Below, piece by piece: positions 34,009 to 44,293 of a stretch of 64,000 bases of DNA (position 1 is the stretch's first letter; each line of letters starts with the position of its first letter). A program made the translations under genes and the position numbers. A model generated the notes under the pieces. That model saw only the letters and a program-made list of their open reading frames with translations, did no database searches and was not told where the DNA came from. Origin of the DNA: Symmetrospora coprosmae. Taxonomy: Eukaryota > Basidiomycota > Cystobasidiomycetes > Symmetrosporaceae. The stretch is from NCBI GenBank assembly GCA_008802785.1, contig VUYT01000014.1, positions 62,001 through 126,000 on the forward strand. The letters run 5' to 3'.

Positions 34009-37000
34009 ATGGACGAGGTGGGCGCACCGCAGACAGCAACGGCGACAGCATCGCGCAACCATGCTGACGCCCCCTCCCGTGTACTGTGCTGTTGCCTTGC
34101 AGAACATCCTGCTATGGGAGGAGGACGAGGTGCTCGAGTTCCTGAGCGCGCTCGGCTACCCGGGCTACAGCGACCAGATCCGCGCAGAGGGAATCACGGG
34201 CGAGCTCCTCATCCACTGCAACCACGAGGCGCTCAAGGATATCGGGATACACTCGGTGGTGCGTCGCAGTATCCCAACTGTACCATGCATGGCGCTTTCG
34301 ACCCCCCCCGTTGTTCCAGGCAGGCATGGCGCCGCCGAGTGGCGTCGAGACGAGACGGCAAACGCATTGGGACGCGCTGCAGCGTCGCATCACACAAGCT
34401 GCTGACGCTCGTATATCTGTTCTCCCCTCTTGTGACTTGCATCTTTCCGTCACTCCCCACAGGGCCATCGCCTGGCCATACTCAAGGCCGTCTACCAGCT
34501 CAAGCTGCAGTGGGATGTTCCCGTAGAAGAGGGGCACTGGGTACCTCCGTGTGAGCTTTGCTTGCTTGCTTGCCTCCTTCCCCTTCCTCGATCTATTGCA
34601 TCGCCGTGTCGCTGCCCATGCCTGCAGAGATCTGACACCCTGTCGACGCGCTCGTCATCCCACCCTAAAACAGCCGAGGGGATGGACCAGATCATGGTCG
34701 ACTCGCCGTCGGGTGTCATACCGCCAGACAGGATGCTCGAGCTGCTGCGTGAGAGAGGTGAGGCTCGACCAACTCCGCCCGTCCCTCTACGAATGCTCAG
34801 CTCTTTTCCCTCTTCCGTTGCCCCTTACCCAGACGAGCGTATACTCAGCCTCGAGATGTCCATCTCGCGCTTGCAAGAGCACATGACAGGGGTCCGGGAC
34901 GAGGTCCACGTCATCTCCAAGACGCTGTACACAAAGGTGGTGCAGTTTGCGAGGAGGCGAGGGAATACCGGATGTGTGCTGACGCGCCTTTCTCGGCTGT
35001 GCCGTCGCAGGACGGCCCGCCAGTCTCGCTGAACCGTCTTCGAGGGCAGCCTTCCCCGACCCAGCACACCTTCCCCCATCCTCTATCAAACTCGTCCATC
35101 GCCAGCTCAGCGGGTGGTGCGGCTTCCGCGGCGCCAAACGGCGTGCCTGCAAGCTCAGTCGCGCTCAAGCACATGCGCTCCGGCTCACTCTCAGCTTCAG
35201 CCTCCGGGTCTGGACATAGCCCGCAGCTCTCGCCCGTCAACAGTCCCACGCGGTATCAGCACACACTGGGCGCCTTGCAGCAGGACGAGTCGGGTTCGGC
35301 CTTGTCCTCCGCGGCTCCAGCAGGCTCGGGCTCGGCCGGACTGCAGCACTCGAGCTCGTTGCGGAGGCAGCGCTCGCAAAACCGACACGCGCCCTCACCT
35401 GCACCCGCGCACGCACACGCGAGTGAGCAGCACGCCGCCTCGTCCTCGCCCGCCCCGTCGCCTCTGCCATCGTCGATGCTCCTTGGCACCAACGGCTCGC
35501 ACGAGCCGTCCACTCCTACAGCATACCAGGGCCTGCCCGTCTCGTCGGCGGGCGACACCACGCCGTCGATACAGCACCATCCGCCGCACCAATATGCCTC
35601 AGCACACATGCAGCACTCGCCGGCCCAGGCACAGATACCTGCTGCGGGCTTCAGTGCGCCTGCGTCTGCGGAGCTGCCCATCAGCGGCAGCAGCACCGGC
35701 AAGAGCGCGCGGCCATCCACGGGTGCGCTCTCGACGTCACCGAGCGGGGCTGCAGGAACCTCGAGCGGGTTCAGCAGTAGCAGCTTGCTATCGGACCGTC
35801 CGGCCACGGCGTCGACTTCGGCTTCGTTGATGGTCGGGCACAGTAGGGATGGTACGGCCGCGAGCACGGGCAGCTCGAGCAGGGACGGCAGGCCCTCGAC
35901 ATCGACATCCACCACCGCGTCAAAGTCTGGCCCTGGCTCTGGCTCTGGGTCTTCCGCGGACAACCCGCTCAAGAGCTTCAGGGTCACCTTCAACGACCCG
36001 TGCTGGAAAGTTCTCCCTGCAGCGCTGAAAAAGTACAAGATCAATGACGATTGGCGGCAGTATGCCCTCTTCATCTGCTATGGTACAGTCGGTGAGCGCA
36101 GCGCAGTTCTCATCCGATTGACGGGCTTCGCTCGAGTCTTCTCGCAGTCCTGCTGATGCCGGCGACCCCCCTGTCATCTTGCCCAGAGCGTTGCCTGGCA
36201 TACGATGAGAAGCCGCTTCTCCTCTTTCAAAAGCTAACTGAGACGAATCAGAAGCCTGTCTTTATGCTCCGGCACATAAAAGACATCGCCTCGCCTGTTG
36301 CCGCTGCCCTGGCAAAGCATGCGAGGAAGCGGGAGAAGCGCGCGAAGGAAGGCAAGAGCGTGCTCGTGGGCGAAGGAAAGGAAGGGCCTATCCGCGACTT
36401 TACGCGTGCGACCCGGCTGCACCATCCGACGGTGCTCATGCCCGTCAAAACGCACGGACAGAGTGCCACTAGCCCAGGTGCAGCTAGTCCCGCTGCCGCG
36501 GAAGGCGAGAAGGGCGCAAGCACGGACAAAGGCAAGGATGGCGGGACCGAAGAGAATGGTGGAAGTGCGGCTCCTGGAGAAGGGTATGCTATCGCCATCT
36601 ACCCGTACCTGGCCGACCGTGAGGACGAGTTTGACGTTGCTGTCGGAGACACGTTCGCCATCCTCAACAAGACGAAAGGGTGGTGGGTCGTTCATCGTGA
36701 TACGGGGACAGGCGCAGAGAACGACGTGGTCAGGTCTGGTTGGGTGCCTCAGGGCTGTCTGCTCGAGATCACAGGTGAGTCACTGATGCCTTGCCATTCC
36801 TTCGCTACTGGACCTCCGAGACTATGCTGTGAGCGTTGCTAAGTTGACTGCAACCCCGCATGGACAGCCTTACCTTCCAGCACTGGTACGACGCCCATCC
36901 CTACGTCCGTCCCCATCAATCCGCTCTCCATCGTGTCTGTATCGGCGCCGGGAGTTGCGCTGATGGACTACGCGCCTCGCGGCTCGGATGAGCTGAGCAT

Positions 37001-37427
37001 GAAGAAGGACGACAAGCTGCTCGTGTTCAAGCGATACCAGTTCTGGAGTTACGTCATCAAAGAGGCGACAGGCGAGCGGGGATGGACACCTTCCTGGTTC
37101 GTCGGCAAGGTCGCGTCGTCCGCGCCTTCCCCTTCTCCCCTGTCGGCGGCTGTCACAGGACCCAATGCGAATGCGAGTCAGACGAGCACGCCCACTTCGG
37201 CGCTTGCGACAGGCGTATCTACGACGTCGAGTAATGGCAGCGGCAGCACGAGCATGGGCATGCACACCGCCTCGCTCTCGGCTGCCACCACGCAGCACAG
37301 CGCCTTCGGGTCGTCGTCCGTCAATGCGCCGCCGTCAACCGCGTACACCACGGCTAGCAGTGGAGCGGGCGACACGACGCCTACGAGTGCAGCAACCTTT
37401 GCCAGCTCAAAAGCGTACGAGGTCTGA
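34009..37427 (+). CDS. UBC2: Ubc2/Ste50-type adaptor: SAM, RA and two SH3 domains
   Basis: Provisional exons: 34009..34017, 34103..34258, 34463..34548, 34630..34757, 34833..34936, 35010..36091, 36187..36774, 36867..37427. Order of domains: SAM (ILLWEEDEVLEFLSALGYPG to HRLAILKAVYQLKLQW), a short coiled coil (LSLEMSISRLQEHM), a long Ser/Ala-rich linker, a Ras-association domain (LKSFRVTFNDPCWKVLPAAL to EKPLLLFQKL), then SH3-1 (AIAIYPYLADREDEFDVAVG, GWWVV) and SH3-2 (GVALMDYAPRGSDELSMKKD, RGWTPSWFVGKV). Ustilago Ubc2 has this layout and links Ras/pheromone signals to the mating MAPK cascade; ascomycete Ste50 lacks the SH3 pair. Exon 1 is uncertain: an unspliced start at 34061 is also in frame. 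The splice around 34549-34629 is weak. Confidence 0.85.
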
Positions 37428-37914
37428 GGGTGTGCAGGGACAAGGGGCTCGTTCGCGCAGGGCACGCCTAACGTGGAAAGCGGATGCTAAAGGTTTTTCA
37501 ACGACTCGTACGATATGCAGTAGGCCCAGTTTGAGCCATATGAGCTGTATCTTGAGAGCGCGCAAGCGAGTGCTGGCGCCGCGTCTACTGCACGCTTTTG
37601 CGGCTTTTGAGCGGGCCTCAGGCTGAAGGCGAGCTTCTTTTGCTCGCAGCGAAAGCTATAAGAAGCATGTTTGCAGCGGCCAGACAACCACGCCAGCAGG
37701 CAGAGTCCATTTGGTCGCGACTGGCAAACTCCGCTGTACAGCCAGCCGAAGCCGGGTCGGATGCGTCAGACTGCAATTTCGGACGCCTTCCAGGACATTC
37801 TTCGTACCCTCTGAACATGCGCATTGGGCGCTCTTCTTCGCTTTTACCTGAACAACTATTCGTTGAGAGGCAGCATCCATCTGCGTACTGCTATCCTGAC
37901 TTTGACGCTCGAAC
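37428..37914. other. Spacer between UBC2 and its paralog
   Basis: 487 bp without a supported exon. I see no trace of a SAM domain here, so the paralog appears to have lost it or never carried it. Confidence 0.5.
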
Positions 37915-39306
37915 ATGCCAGTGGCTTCCACCTCAGACCGCTCAGACCTGACCGGCGAGGCTGAGGCCGAACTTGAAGTCGCAGATCAGGCCGTGGACAT
38001 CCCTTCTGGTTCGCCTGCAGCGTGTTGTCAGCGAATGTTGCACCATATTGACGCTTGTTTCCGCCATCACAGACCCACGGCACCGAACCTATCCGCCTAT
38101 CAGGAGGGCTGCCAACAGCGAAGACGATGCCGCCGGTGCATCCGACGCCATCCAGCCGGATATGACATGTGCCGAGGTGCTCCCAATATTGCTCAAACGG
38201 AACGGCTTTCCCGGTGCATGGTACGAATATGCAACGACCCTTATAAGCGGGGACACTGGTACGTACCTCAGCGCCTCGTTCGACGGATCGACCAGGCTGA
38301 GACGCTCCTCTCGCTCTCGTTTCCTTATGAATCACGCAGAATACTGCCTCAGATATGATGAGAAGCCGCTCGATTTGCTCAATCAAAAGAGGGAGGGCGG
38401 CGCGACCACAGCTACATTCGTACTCAAGCACATCGACGATATGCCGTCGCCTATCAGAACTGTGGCCAGCAGACAGGTCGACATACGTGGCGCCGGCATC
38501 ATGCTGGGGACGGAGGAGCTCATCGGTGGACGGATGGAAGGGCCCATCCCCGATTTCAGTCCCGCTGGGCCCGTCAACCTCTCAGTAGCGCTTGTTTCTG
38601 CCAAGCCGCCAGCCCAAAGCCAGGTCGAGACCATTGCAGATGCTGGACCGATGACCGATGTTGCTGCGAGGACTTACGCTGTAGCCGTCTACCCGCATGT
38701 CGCAGAGCGCAACGATGATTTCGACGTGAAGGTTGGCGATACGTTTGTCATCCTCAGAAAAGATGGAGGGTGGTGGGGCGTGCATCACGCCACGCCTGTG
38801 ACGAGCGAACAGGATGTCATACGATTGGATACCTGCGGGCTGCGTTCTCGAAGTCACCGGTGGGGCCGCTCCTCCCATGCCAGGCTTGATAATTCACAGA
38901 ACATAGACGCTGAGCCTTCGTCTGCCCTGCCACTGGGTTGCCGTGCCGCCGATTTCGTGCATGCATGGCTGCGCTGGCTACGTTTACATCCATACCAGGT
39001 CTTGCTGCAACACAGATGCCTACCTGCCTCACCATCCCCCCAGCATCCCTCCTCTCCCGGTCTGCGCCGGGACTCGCCCTCGGCCACCACCAGCCAGCTT
39101 GGGATGACGAGATCGGCTTAGAGAAAGGCGAACTGTTCGTTGTTCTCAAGCGCCACAAATTCTGGTGCTACATCATTAAGAAGAGCAGCGGAAAGCGAGG
39201 CTGGGCACCGGGCTGGCTCGTAGGCAAGGTCGAGCGGACGGAGGAGAACGTCTCTCCGGCAGCGTCCGCGCTGCTTGTCACGGAGGTAATTGACATAAGC
39301 GCATAG
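37915..39306 (+). pseudogene. SAM-less tandem paralog of the Ubc2-like adaptor (RA + SH3 + SH3), probably decaying
   Basis: The layout parallels the 3' half of the neighbouring UBC2 gene. After a short acidic leader (37915-38010) comes a Ras-association-like segment (TCAEVLPILLKRNGFPGAWY). An intron interrupts it at the same place as in UBC2 (donor GTACGT near 38259, acceptor near 38350), followed by EYCLRYDEKPLDLL and TFVLKHIDDMPSP. SH3-1 is clear (YAVAVYPHVAERNDDFDVKV, GGWWGVHH). The end of SH3-1 is out of frame: around 38820-38830 one or two bases are missing relative to UBC2, after which W-I-P-A-G-C-V-L-E-V appears in another frame. SH3-2 follows an intron and ends at 39306 (ELFVVLKRHKFWCYIIKKSS, RGWAPGWLVGKVE). 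No SAM domain is present. A sequencing error at the frameshift would make it a live gene. Confidence 0.7.
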
Positions 39307-39690
39307 TGCCATTATCTGGTGCCTGCATCTGGCAATGCGGCGGGAAGACAGTGCCCGTATCTGCAGAGAGCAGTGGCGGCACTGATGGATTTTGTCGCCA
39401 AGTAGTATTAGACCATTTCTCACGACCCGTAGATGAAGTGACAGGGAATGCAAAGACGTCGTAGGGAATTGCAGGCTTTCGCTGAATATCGCGCTCGTCG
39501 AGTGCTGACCACGCCTGCTATCACCGTCATCAGGCTTGTGCTATAGCTTGCATGTCACGTTATCGACTCGGCGAACGGGAAGTGACAGGCTCGAGAACGA
39601 TCTTCTCCTTCCCCTTTGCGGAATCTCCGCTGCTGCGTGATGGCAAGGGCGATAGCGCCGCGGGCTTCTTTGCGGCATCGGCCTGATCTT
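39307..39690. other. Convergent intergenic region
   Basis: Between the 3' ends of the Ubc2 paralog (+) and PUS1 (-). Nothing further seen. Confidence 0.4.
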
Positions 39691-42397
39691 CTACCCCTCC
39701 ATGTCTGCACTGGCTTTGCCCTTGTTGGCGCGTGCCAGTCGTGCCTCTTCATCGTCATCTTCCTCAGTCTTCGGCACCACGCCAGCTCTACTGCTCTCGG
39801 CCCCATCAGTGTTCTTTGGCGCCCGCTCCGGCTTTTTCTTCCCGAGTGTCGGAGCTGACAAGACCCGCACGTTCCTCGAGCTCAGCATAGCCCACGGACA
39901 TCGGGACAGCCCGACTACACGTGGTGTGAGACGGCACTCACGGATGACGCCTTTAGCGTTCAGATAGTCAAAGTCGTCCCCGAGCTGGCTGTCGTGCAGG
40001 TTGAGCCACTTGGCATACGTGTCGTCCTTCTCCTCCTCGGTGTGCATGGCGAGGAAGACGACCTCGCGCTTGAACTTCTCGACGGCCTCATCGATACCGC
40101 TGTACTCGACCTGCTCGCGGACGGGATAGTCGCCGCCTTCCGCCTCCGCCTCCACTCCCGCGCTCCCGCTCTCGCCTTCGCCCTTGCGCGATGCAAACAC
40201 TTCGGCCTGCCCAACCTGCGCCCCGATCTTGCGGTTGTACGACTCGAACTGCGGCTGCTCGAGGAGTAGGCCGAGCGCGGGCGCCTTGGGAATGTTCAGA
40301 CGCGTAGGACCGAATGTCTCTGGGCTGCGAAGGCCAGTCGTCAGGCGGGCACATATGCATTCGATCAGTCCCGTACGGATGGGCTTGCAAGCAGACCTCG
40401 CCTGCAGAACGCACATGAGAGAGGCCGGAGTCCGCGTTCGGACAGCCATGATGAGCAGGCCCGTCATCTTGCGCTGTTGGGCAGAGCGTAGAGGAGGTTA
40501 GCCGGATGGCAGCTCGGTGGCACTCTCCAACGTCGAGGATACCCGATGTCACCGTACTCTCTCTCTCTCTCTCTCTGCACTCACAATCTGGTGCAGCATG
40601 AAACTCTGCCCGTGGAATTTTAGGCTGACCCACTCCGAGTCCCCGACCATGAAAGGATCCGTGACCTGCCCACATGCAGAGAAATGCGCATCAGCCACGT
40701 AGCCCAACACTAGCTTGTCGGCAAGCCAGACCTCGCACGGCGCAGTAGAGCGGCATGCGAGCCAACACCCACAGTCAGGTTCTTCATGACTCGCTGACAG
40801 CTCCGATCCTTGAAATCCTTGCCGACCGTGAAATTCCAAAAGTTGTGCGAGCCCTTGTAGGCGTTAATGGTATGTCGCAGGCGGGCGAGCGTCTCGGGCG
40901 AGATCCGGTAGCCCTTGCGAAGGATCTGATCTTCCTTGAAGGCGGACATGGTGGGGTGCGCGGGCGGGGCGCTGCTGTCTGCGTCCTCGGCCTCGGTCAT
41001 GGCTCGTTCTCCCGCTACAGGAGCCGTCACTGCTTCGCCCGCGGTAGCGGAAGCGCTTTCGTCACCTTCCTTGATGGGTTCTTCAGCATCCTCTTGCTTG
41101 ACCTTGGGAGGCACTTGTTCCTCCTTTTTTACTCCCGACGAACCCTCGATGTCTTCTCCCTCCGCCCTCTCTCCCGCTCGTTCTCCCTCCTTGCCCGCTG
41201 CCCTGTCCTTGCTCTTTGCTGTCGACGCCGGCTTGTCGTCCCACCAGTTGTGCTCGCCTTCCTGGAGCGTGACGCGCTTGCCCATTGCGGTCTCTGGTCG
41301 GGGCTCGAGGAAGCAGTACGTGGGAAGCGAGTAGTTGTACATGCGTGAGTCGCACATTGTGCGCGAGTGGAACCCGCCCTGGACGCGGATGATGTTCCAG
41401 ATCTGGACGGCGGGCGGAAGGAACGAGTTGATGTGCGCCGTCAGGCTCGTCCCTTCCGGCAGGGATGGCGGATTGAGGATGAGCTTGAGGTTCAGGACGT
41501 TGATGGCTGCAGAGACGCCGGCGTCTGTGCGGGCGGCTCGCATCAGGGAAACCTGGGGGCATTGGCGAGTGGCTTTCAGGTCAGTCCGTGGGCATTTTTT
41601 CCCGGGCGCGGGCCAGAGGACAGACAGCGCGAGCGAGGCGGACCTTGTTAACATTGTCGCTGTTGTCTGCCGAGATGGCGCCCGCTTTCACACAAGCGTC
41701 AAAGACCTCCTGCTCGATGGTAGGCACGCCCGGGTTTCTGCGCACAGAGAGAAAGCAAGCGAGCCCTCAGCGCGTGGCTCTCTGCGCTGCAAGCGTGACG
41801 CCGGGCTTGCATGGCGTTGCTCGCCCCACACACGCACATCTGCGAGCCGTTGTAGCCCAGACCAGAGTAGCCGATGAGCAGGGCGACCTTCTTCTTTGGC
41901 AGCTTCGGGGTCCCGTCGGCATTGAGTCCGCTTCCCTGGCCTTGACCCTGGCCTTGCCCGCCCTCGCCGTCGTCGTCATCATCGTCCCTGCTGCCGCTGT
42001 TCTTCCAGGCCTTCTTGTCGGGCTTCCCTTGTCCTTTGTTGCCCTTGTAGTCGCCTCCCCTGCGACCGCGCCCTCCCCCGCCGCCGCCTCGTCTTCGGTC
42101 TCGCCCTTGATCCCGGCCCTGCCCAGTTCTGCTGTCGTTCCTGTCCCTCTCCCTGTCTGCCACTGCGTTGTCCTTCTGCGCTGCATCCTGGCTGGCTGAT
42201 GGTGCCGCTGCTGCACCCTCGGACGTGTCTGCTGCTGCCGCCGGGAGAGTGACGTCGTCGTCGAGCCTGACCCGCTTCACGTCGGGCTGCTGCTGAGCAG
42301 CTGCTGCACTACCATCACCATCACCCGGCTGCGCAGCATGCTCCGGCGATGGTGCAGGTCGCTTGTTGCCTGCACTGATGTCGACGCTATCCGACAT
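39691..42397 (-). CDS. PUS1: tRNA pseudouridine synthase, Pus1/TruA family
   Basis: Reading on the minus strand, the protein has a long low-complexity N-terminus (acidic, then Arg/Gly-rich, a possible nuclear localisation and RNA-binding tail), followed by the TruA core: KKKVALLIGYSGLGYNGSQ, NPGVPTIEQEVFDACVKAGA, and MRAARTDAGVSAAINVLNLK, which carries the catalytic aspartate in RTDAGV. Later come FHSRTMCDSRMYNYSLPTYC, SHNFWNFT, SEWVSLKFHGQSFMLHQI, RKMTGL and ETFGPTRLNIPKAPALGLLL. The C-terminus is charged. Pus1 isomerises uridines in tRNAs and some snRNAs in nucleus and mitochondria. Introns lie near 41814-41734, 41650-41552, 40797-40689, 40587-40470 and 40410-40330. A charged Glu/Lys-rich insertion of about 100 residues precedes the NAYKGSHNFWNFT strand. 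It is divergent from ALG5 with only 131 bp between starts. Confidence 0.92.
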
Positions 42398-42528
42398 TCT
42401 CGTTTCTCAGGCTGAGCTGAGGATGGAGAAAGGCCAAGAGGGGCGTCGAGGCAGGGAGGGAGGACGTTCTTCCTCTGTCTCCGACCCATATCAGACATGG
42501 TGCATGCAGGAGCAGGAGCGCCCTGACC
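42398..42528. promoter_or_regulatory. Short shared promoter of PUS1 and ALG5
   Basis: Only 131 bp separate the divergent start codons of PUS1 and ALG5, so the two genes must share regulatory sequence or overlap in their 5' UTRs. No TATA-like element is evident. Confidence 0.6.
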
Positions 42529-43892
42529 ATGACCTGGATAGCAGCATCCATCGTCCTGGCTGGCATCGTGAGCTGCGCTGACTATGGTCTGCTTTCGCGC
42601 GCAGGAGGAGCCGTTGACTGGCTGACCGCGACATATCCCATCCCATCCCATCCCATCCCATCCCATCCCATCCCATCCCATCCCATCCCATCCCATCCCA
42701 TCCCAGCTCCTGCTCTCCGTCCTCTCCCTCATTGCCTACATCAGCCCGTCGGCTGTCTCGTCCACTCCCCGCCCGTCATTCCCCTCGGAGCGCGTCTATG
42801 CTTGCATCCCTCCTGCCTCCTCCGACAACGCGTCAAGTAGCAGCAGCAGCAGCAGCAATCCTCTCCCTGATCTGGTCGACACGCCGCGCAATGATCAGGG
42901 CACAGTCCAGCTCTCGGTCATTGTCCCCGCGTACAACGAGGCCGAGCGCCTACCGGGCATGCTGCACGAGGCGCTGACCTACCTCGAGGCCGCCTACGCG
43001 TCGAGCTCGTACGAGGTCGTGGTGGTCGACGACGGGAGCACAGACGCGACGTCGCGCGGCGCCCTCGCCCTCGCAGAGCAGCACCGGGGCAAGGGAGGCG
43101 ACAGTGTGCGCGTCGTGACGCTCAAGCGCAACAGGGGCAAGGGAGGCGCCGTCCGGCATGGCATGCTCCACGCGCGGGGAAGACGCATCCTGTTTGTCGA
43201 CGCCGACGGAGCGAGCAGGTTTGAGGATCTCAAGCTGCTAGAGCAGGAGATGGACACGCTGTGTGGTGGTTCAGCCAACATTGGCGAAGGGTCTGGAATG
43301 GGCAACGGACACGCGCAGGGCGGGAAGGACGATGGCGAGACGAGAGCCATTGTGCTCGGGAGCCGGGCGCACATGGTCAGCACCGAGGCTGTCGTCAAGG
43401 TGAGTCTCCGCTGTGCGCGGTCTGCCCTGCCCTGCCCTGCTCTGCTGATCGACTTGTTCACCTCTCTGACGTTCTATCCGCCCACCCCTGCAGCGCTCGG
43501 CATTGCGCAACCTCCTGATGCGCTCCTTCCACATCTACCTCTCTGTCCTGGGCATCCGCCACATTGCCGACACGCAGTGCGGGTTCAAGCTCTTTACGCG
43601 CTCGGCCGCTTCCGCCATCTTTCCGAGCATGCACGTCGAAGGGTGGATTTTCGACATTGAGATTCTCGTCATTGCGCTTCTCCTGGGGGATGTCCGCACA
43701 AAGGAGGTCCCCATCCGGTGGAACGAGGTCCAAGGGAGCAAGATGGACCTCGTGTGGGACTCGCTCAGGATGGCGACGGACCTTGTCGTGATTCGCGCGA
43801 GCTATGCCATTGGGCGATGGAAGGTCAAGGACGTCGTGGCGGACAGGGCGAGGCTGGCTAAACCAGAAGGGCCAGACGGTGCACCGTTATGA
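42529..43892 (+). CDS. ALG5: Dolichyl-phosphate beta-glucosyltransferase
   Basis: Exons 42529..42567, 42707..43399 and 43494..43892 give about 376 residues. Exon 1 and the start of exon 2 together form the single N-terminal membrane anchor ([13 protein letters not shown], then [12 protein letters not shown]). The catalytic GT2 domain follows: [46 protein letters not shown], and the DAD metal-binding motif in ILFVDADGA. The family-specific [11 protein letters not shown] and [12 protein letters not shown] are also present. The enzyme makes dolichyl-phosphate-glucose on the cytosolic ER face for N-glycan assembly. The phase-0 join 42567|42707 was chosen because it completes the anchor; it places the (ATCCC) repeat wholly in intron 1. 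A Ser run (SSSSSSS) separates anchor and catalytic domain. Confidence 0.92.
42635..42704 (+). repeat. Perfect tandem pentanucleotide (ATCCC)x14 in ALG5 intron 1
   Basis: Fourteen uninterrupted copies of atccc fill the space between a GCTGAC branch-like site at 42621 and the acceptor AG at 42705-42706, so the repeat serves as the polypyrimidine tract. Confidence 0.95.
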
Positions 43893-44293
43893 ATAGAGCT
43901 CATCTCAACCGTCTGTATTGTGTGCGATCTGCTGCCCTGTCAATATTCACATGATGCGGTCTGCCCGATGTTGCTTTTTTTTGCATGAAGGCGGAACAGC
44001 CTCTCAGGGCCGCCCAGGCATGGGTGCCAGACTGTAGTGCATCAGTGCTCTGACGATCAGTGTAGATCCATGTCATGCGCTGATGTCCTCATCCTCATGC
44101 AGGTGGTCAGCTGAAGTCTCCCTCTGGGTCCTCGCCTCTTCCCCTTCGCCCGCTTCCCTCCCAAGTTGCCCTCCCTGCCCTGCCCTGCCCTTGCCCTGGC
44201 TCTCTCTTTCTCTGCAGCGCAGCTCGGCTCCACCTCCCGTCAACCTCCGCCCCAGATATACACAGATCCACAAGCAAAGGAAGCACACAAGGA
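43893..44293. other. Intergenic
   Basis: This holds the 3' flank of ALG5 and the promoter of ATP1. No exon or RNA gene is supported. Confidence 0.45.

Noticed and set aside
35256-36074. Minus-strand open frame opposite the UBC2 linker
   Set aside because: Antisense shadow of a low-complexity coding exon.
42601-42840. Open frame reading through the ATCCC repeat (IPSHP repeats) as part of ALG5
   Set aside because: It leaves the enzyme frame. Splicing 42567 to 42707 gives a normal membrane anchor and keeps the catalytic frame.
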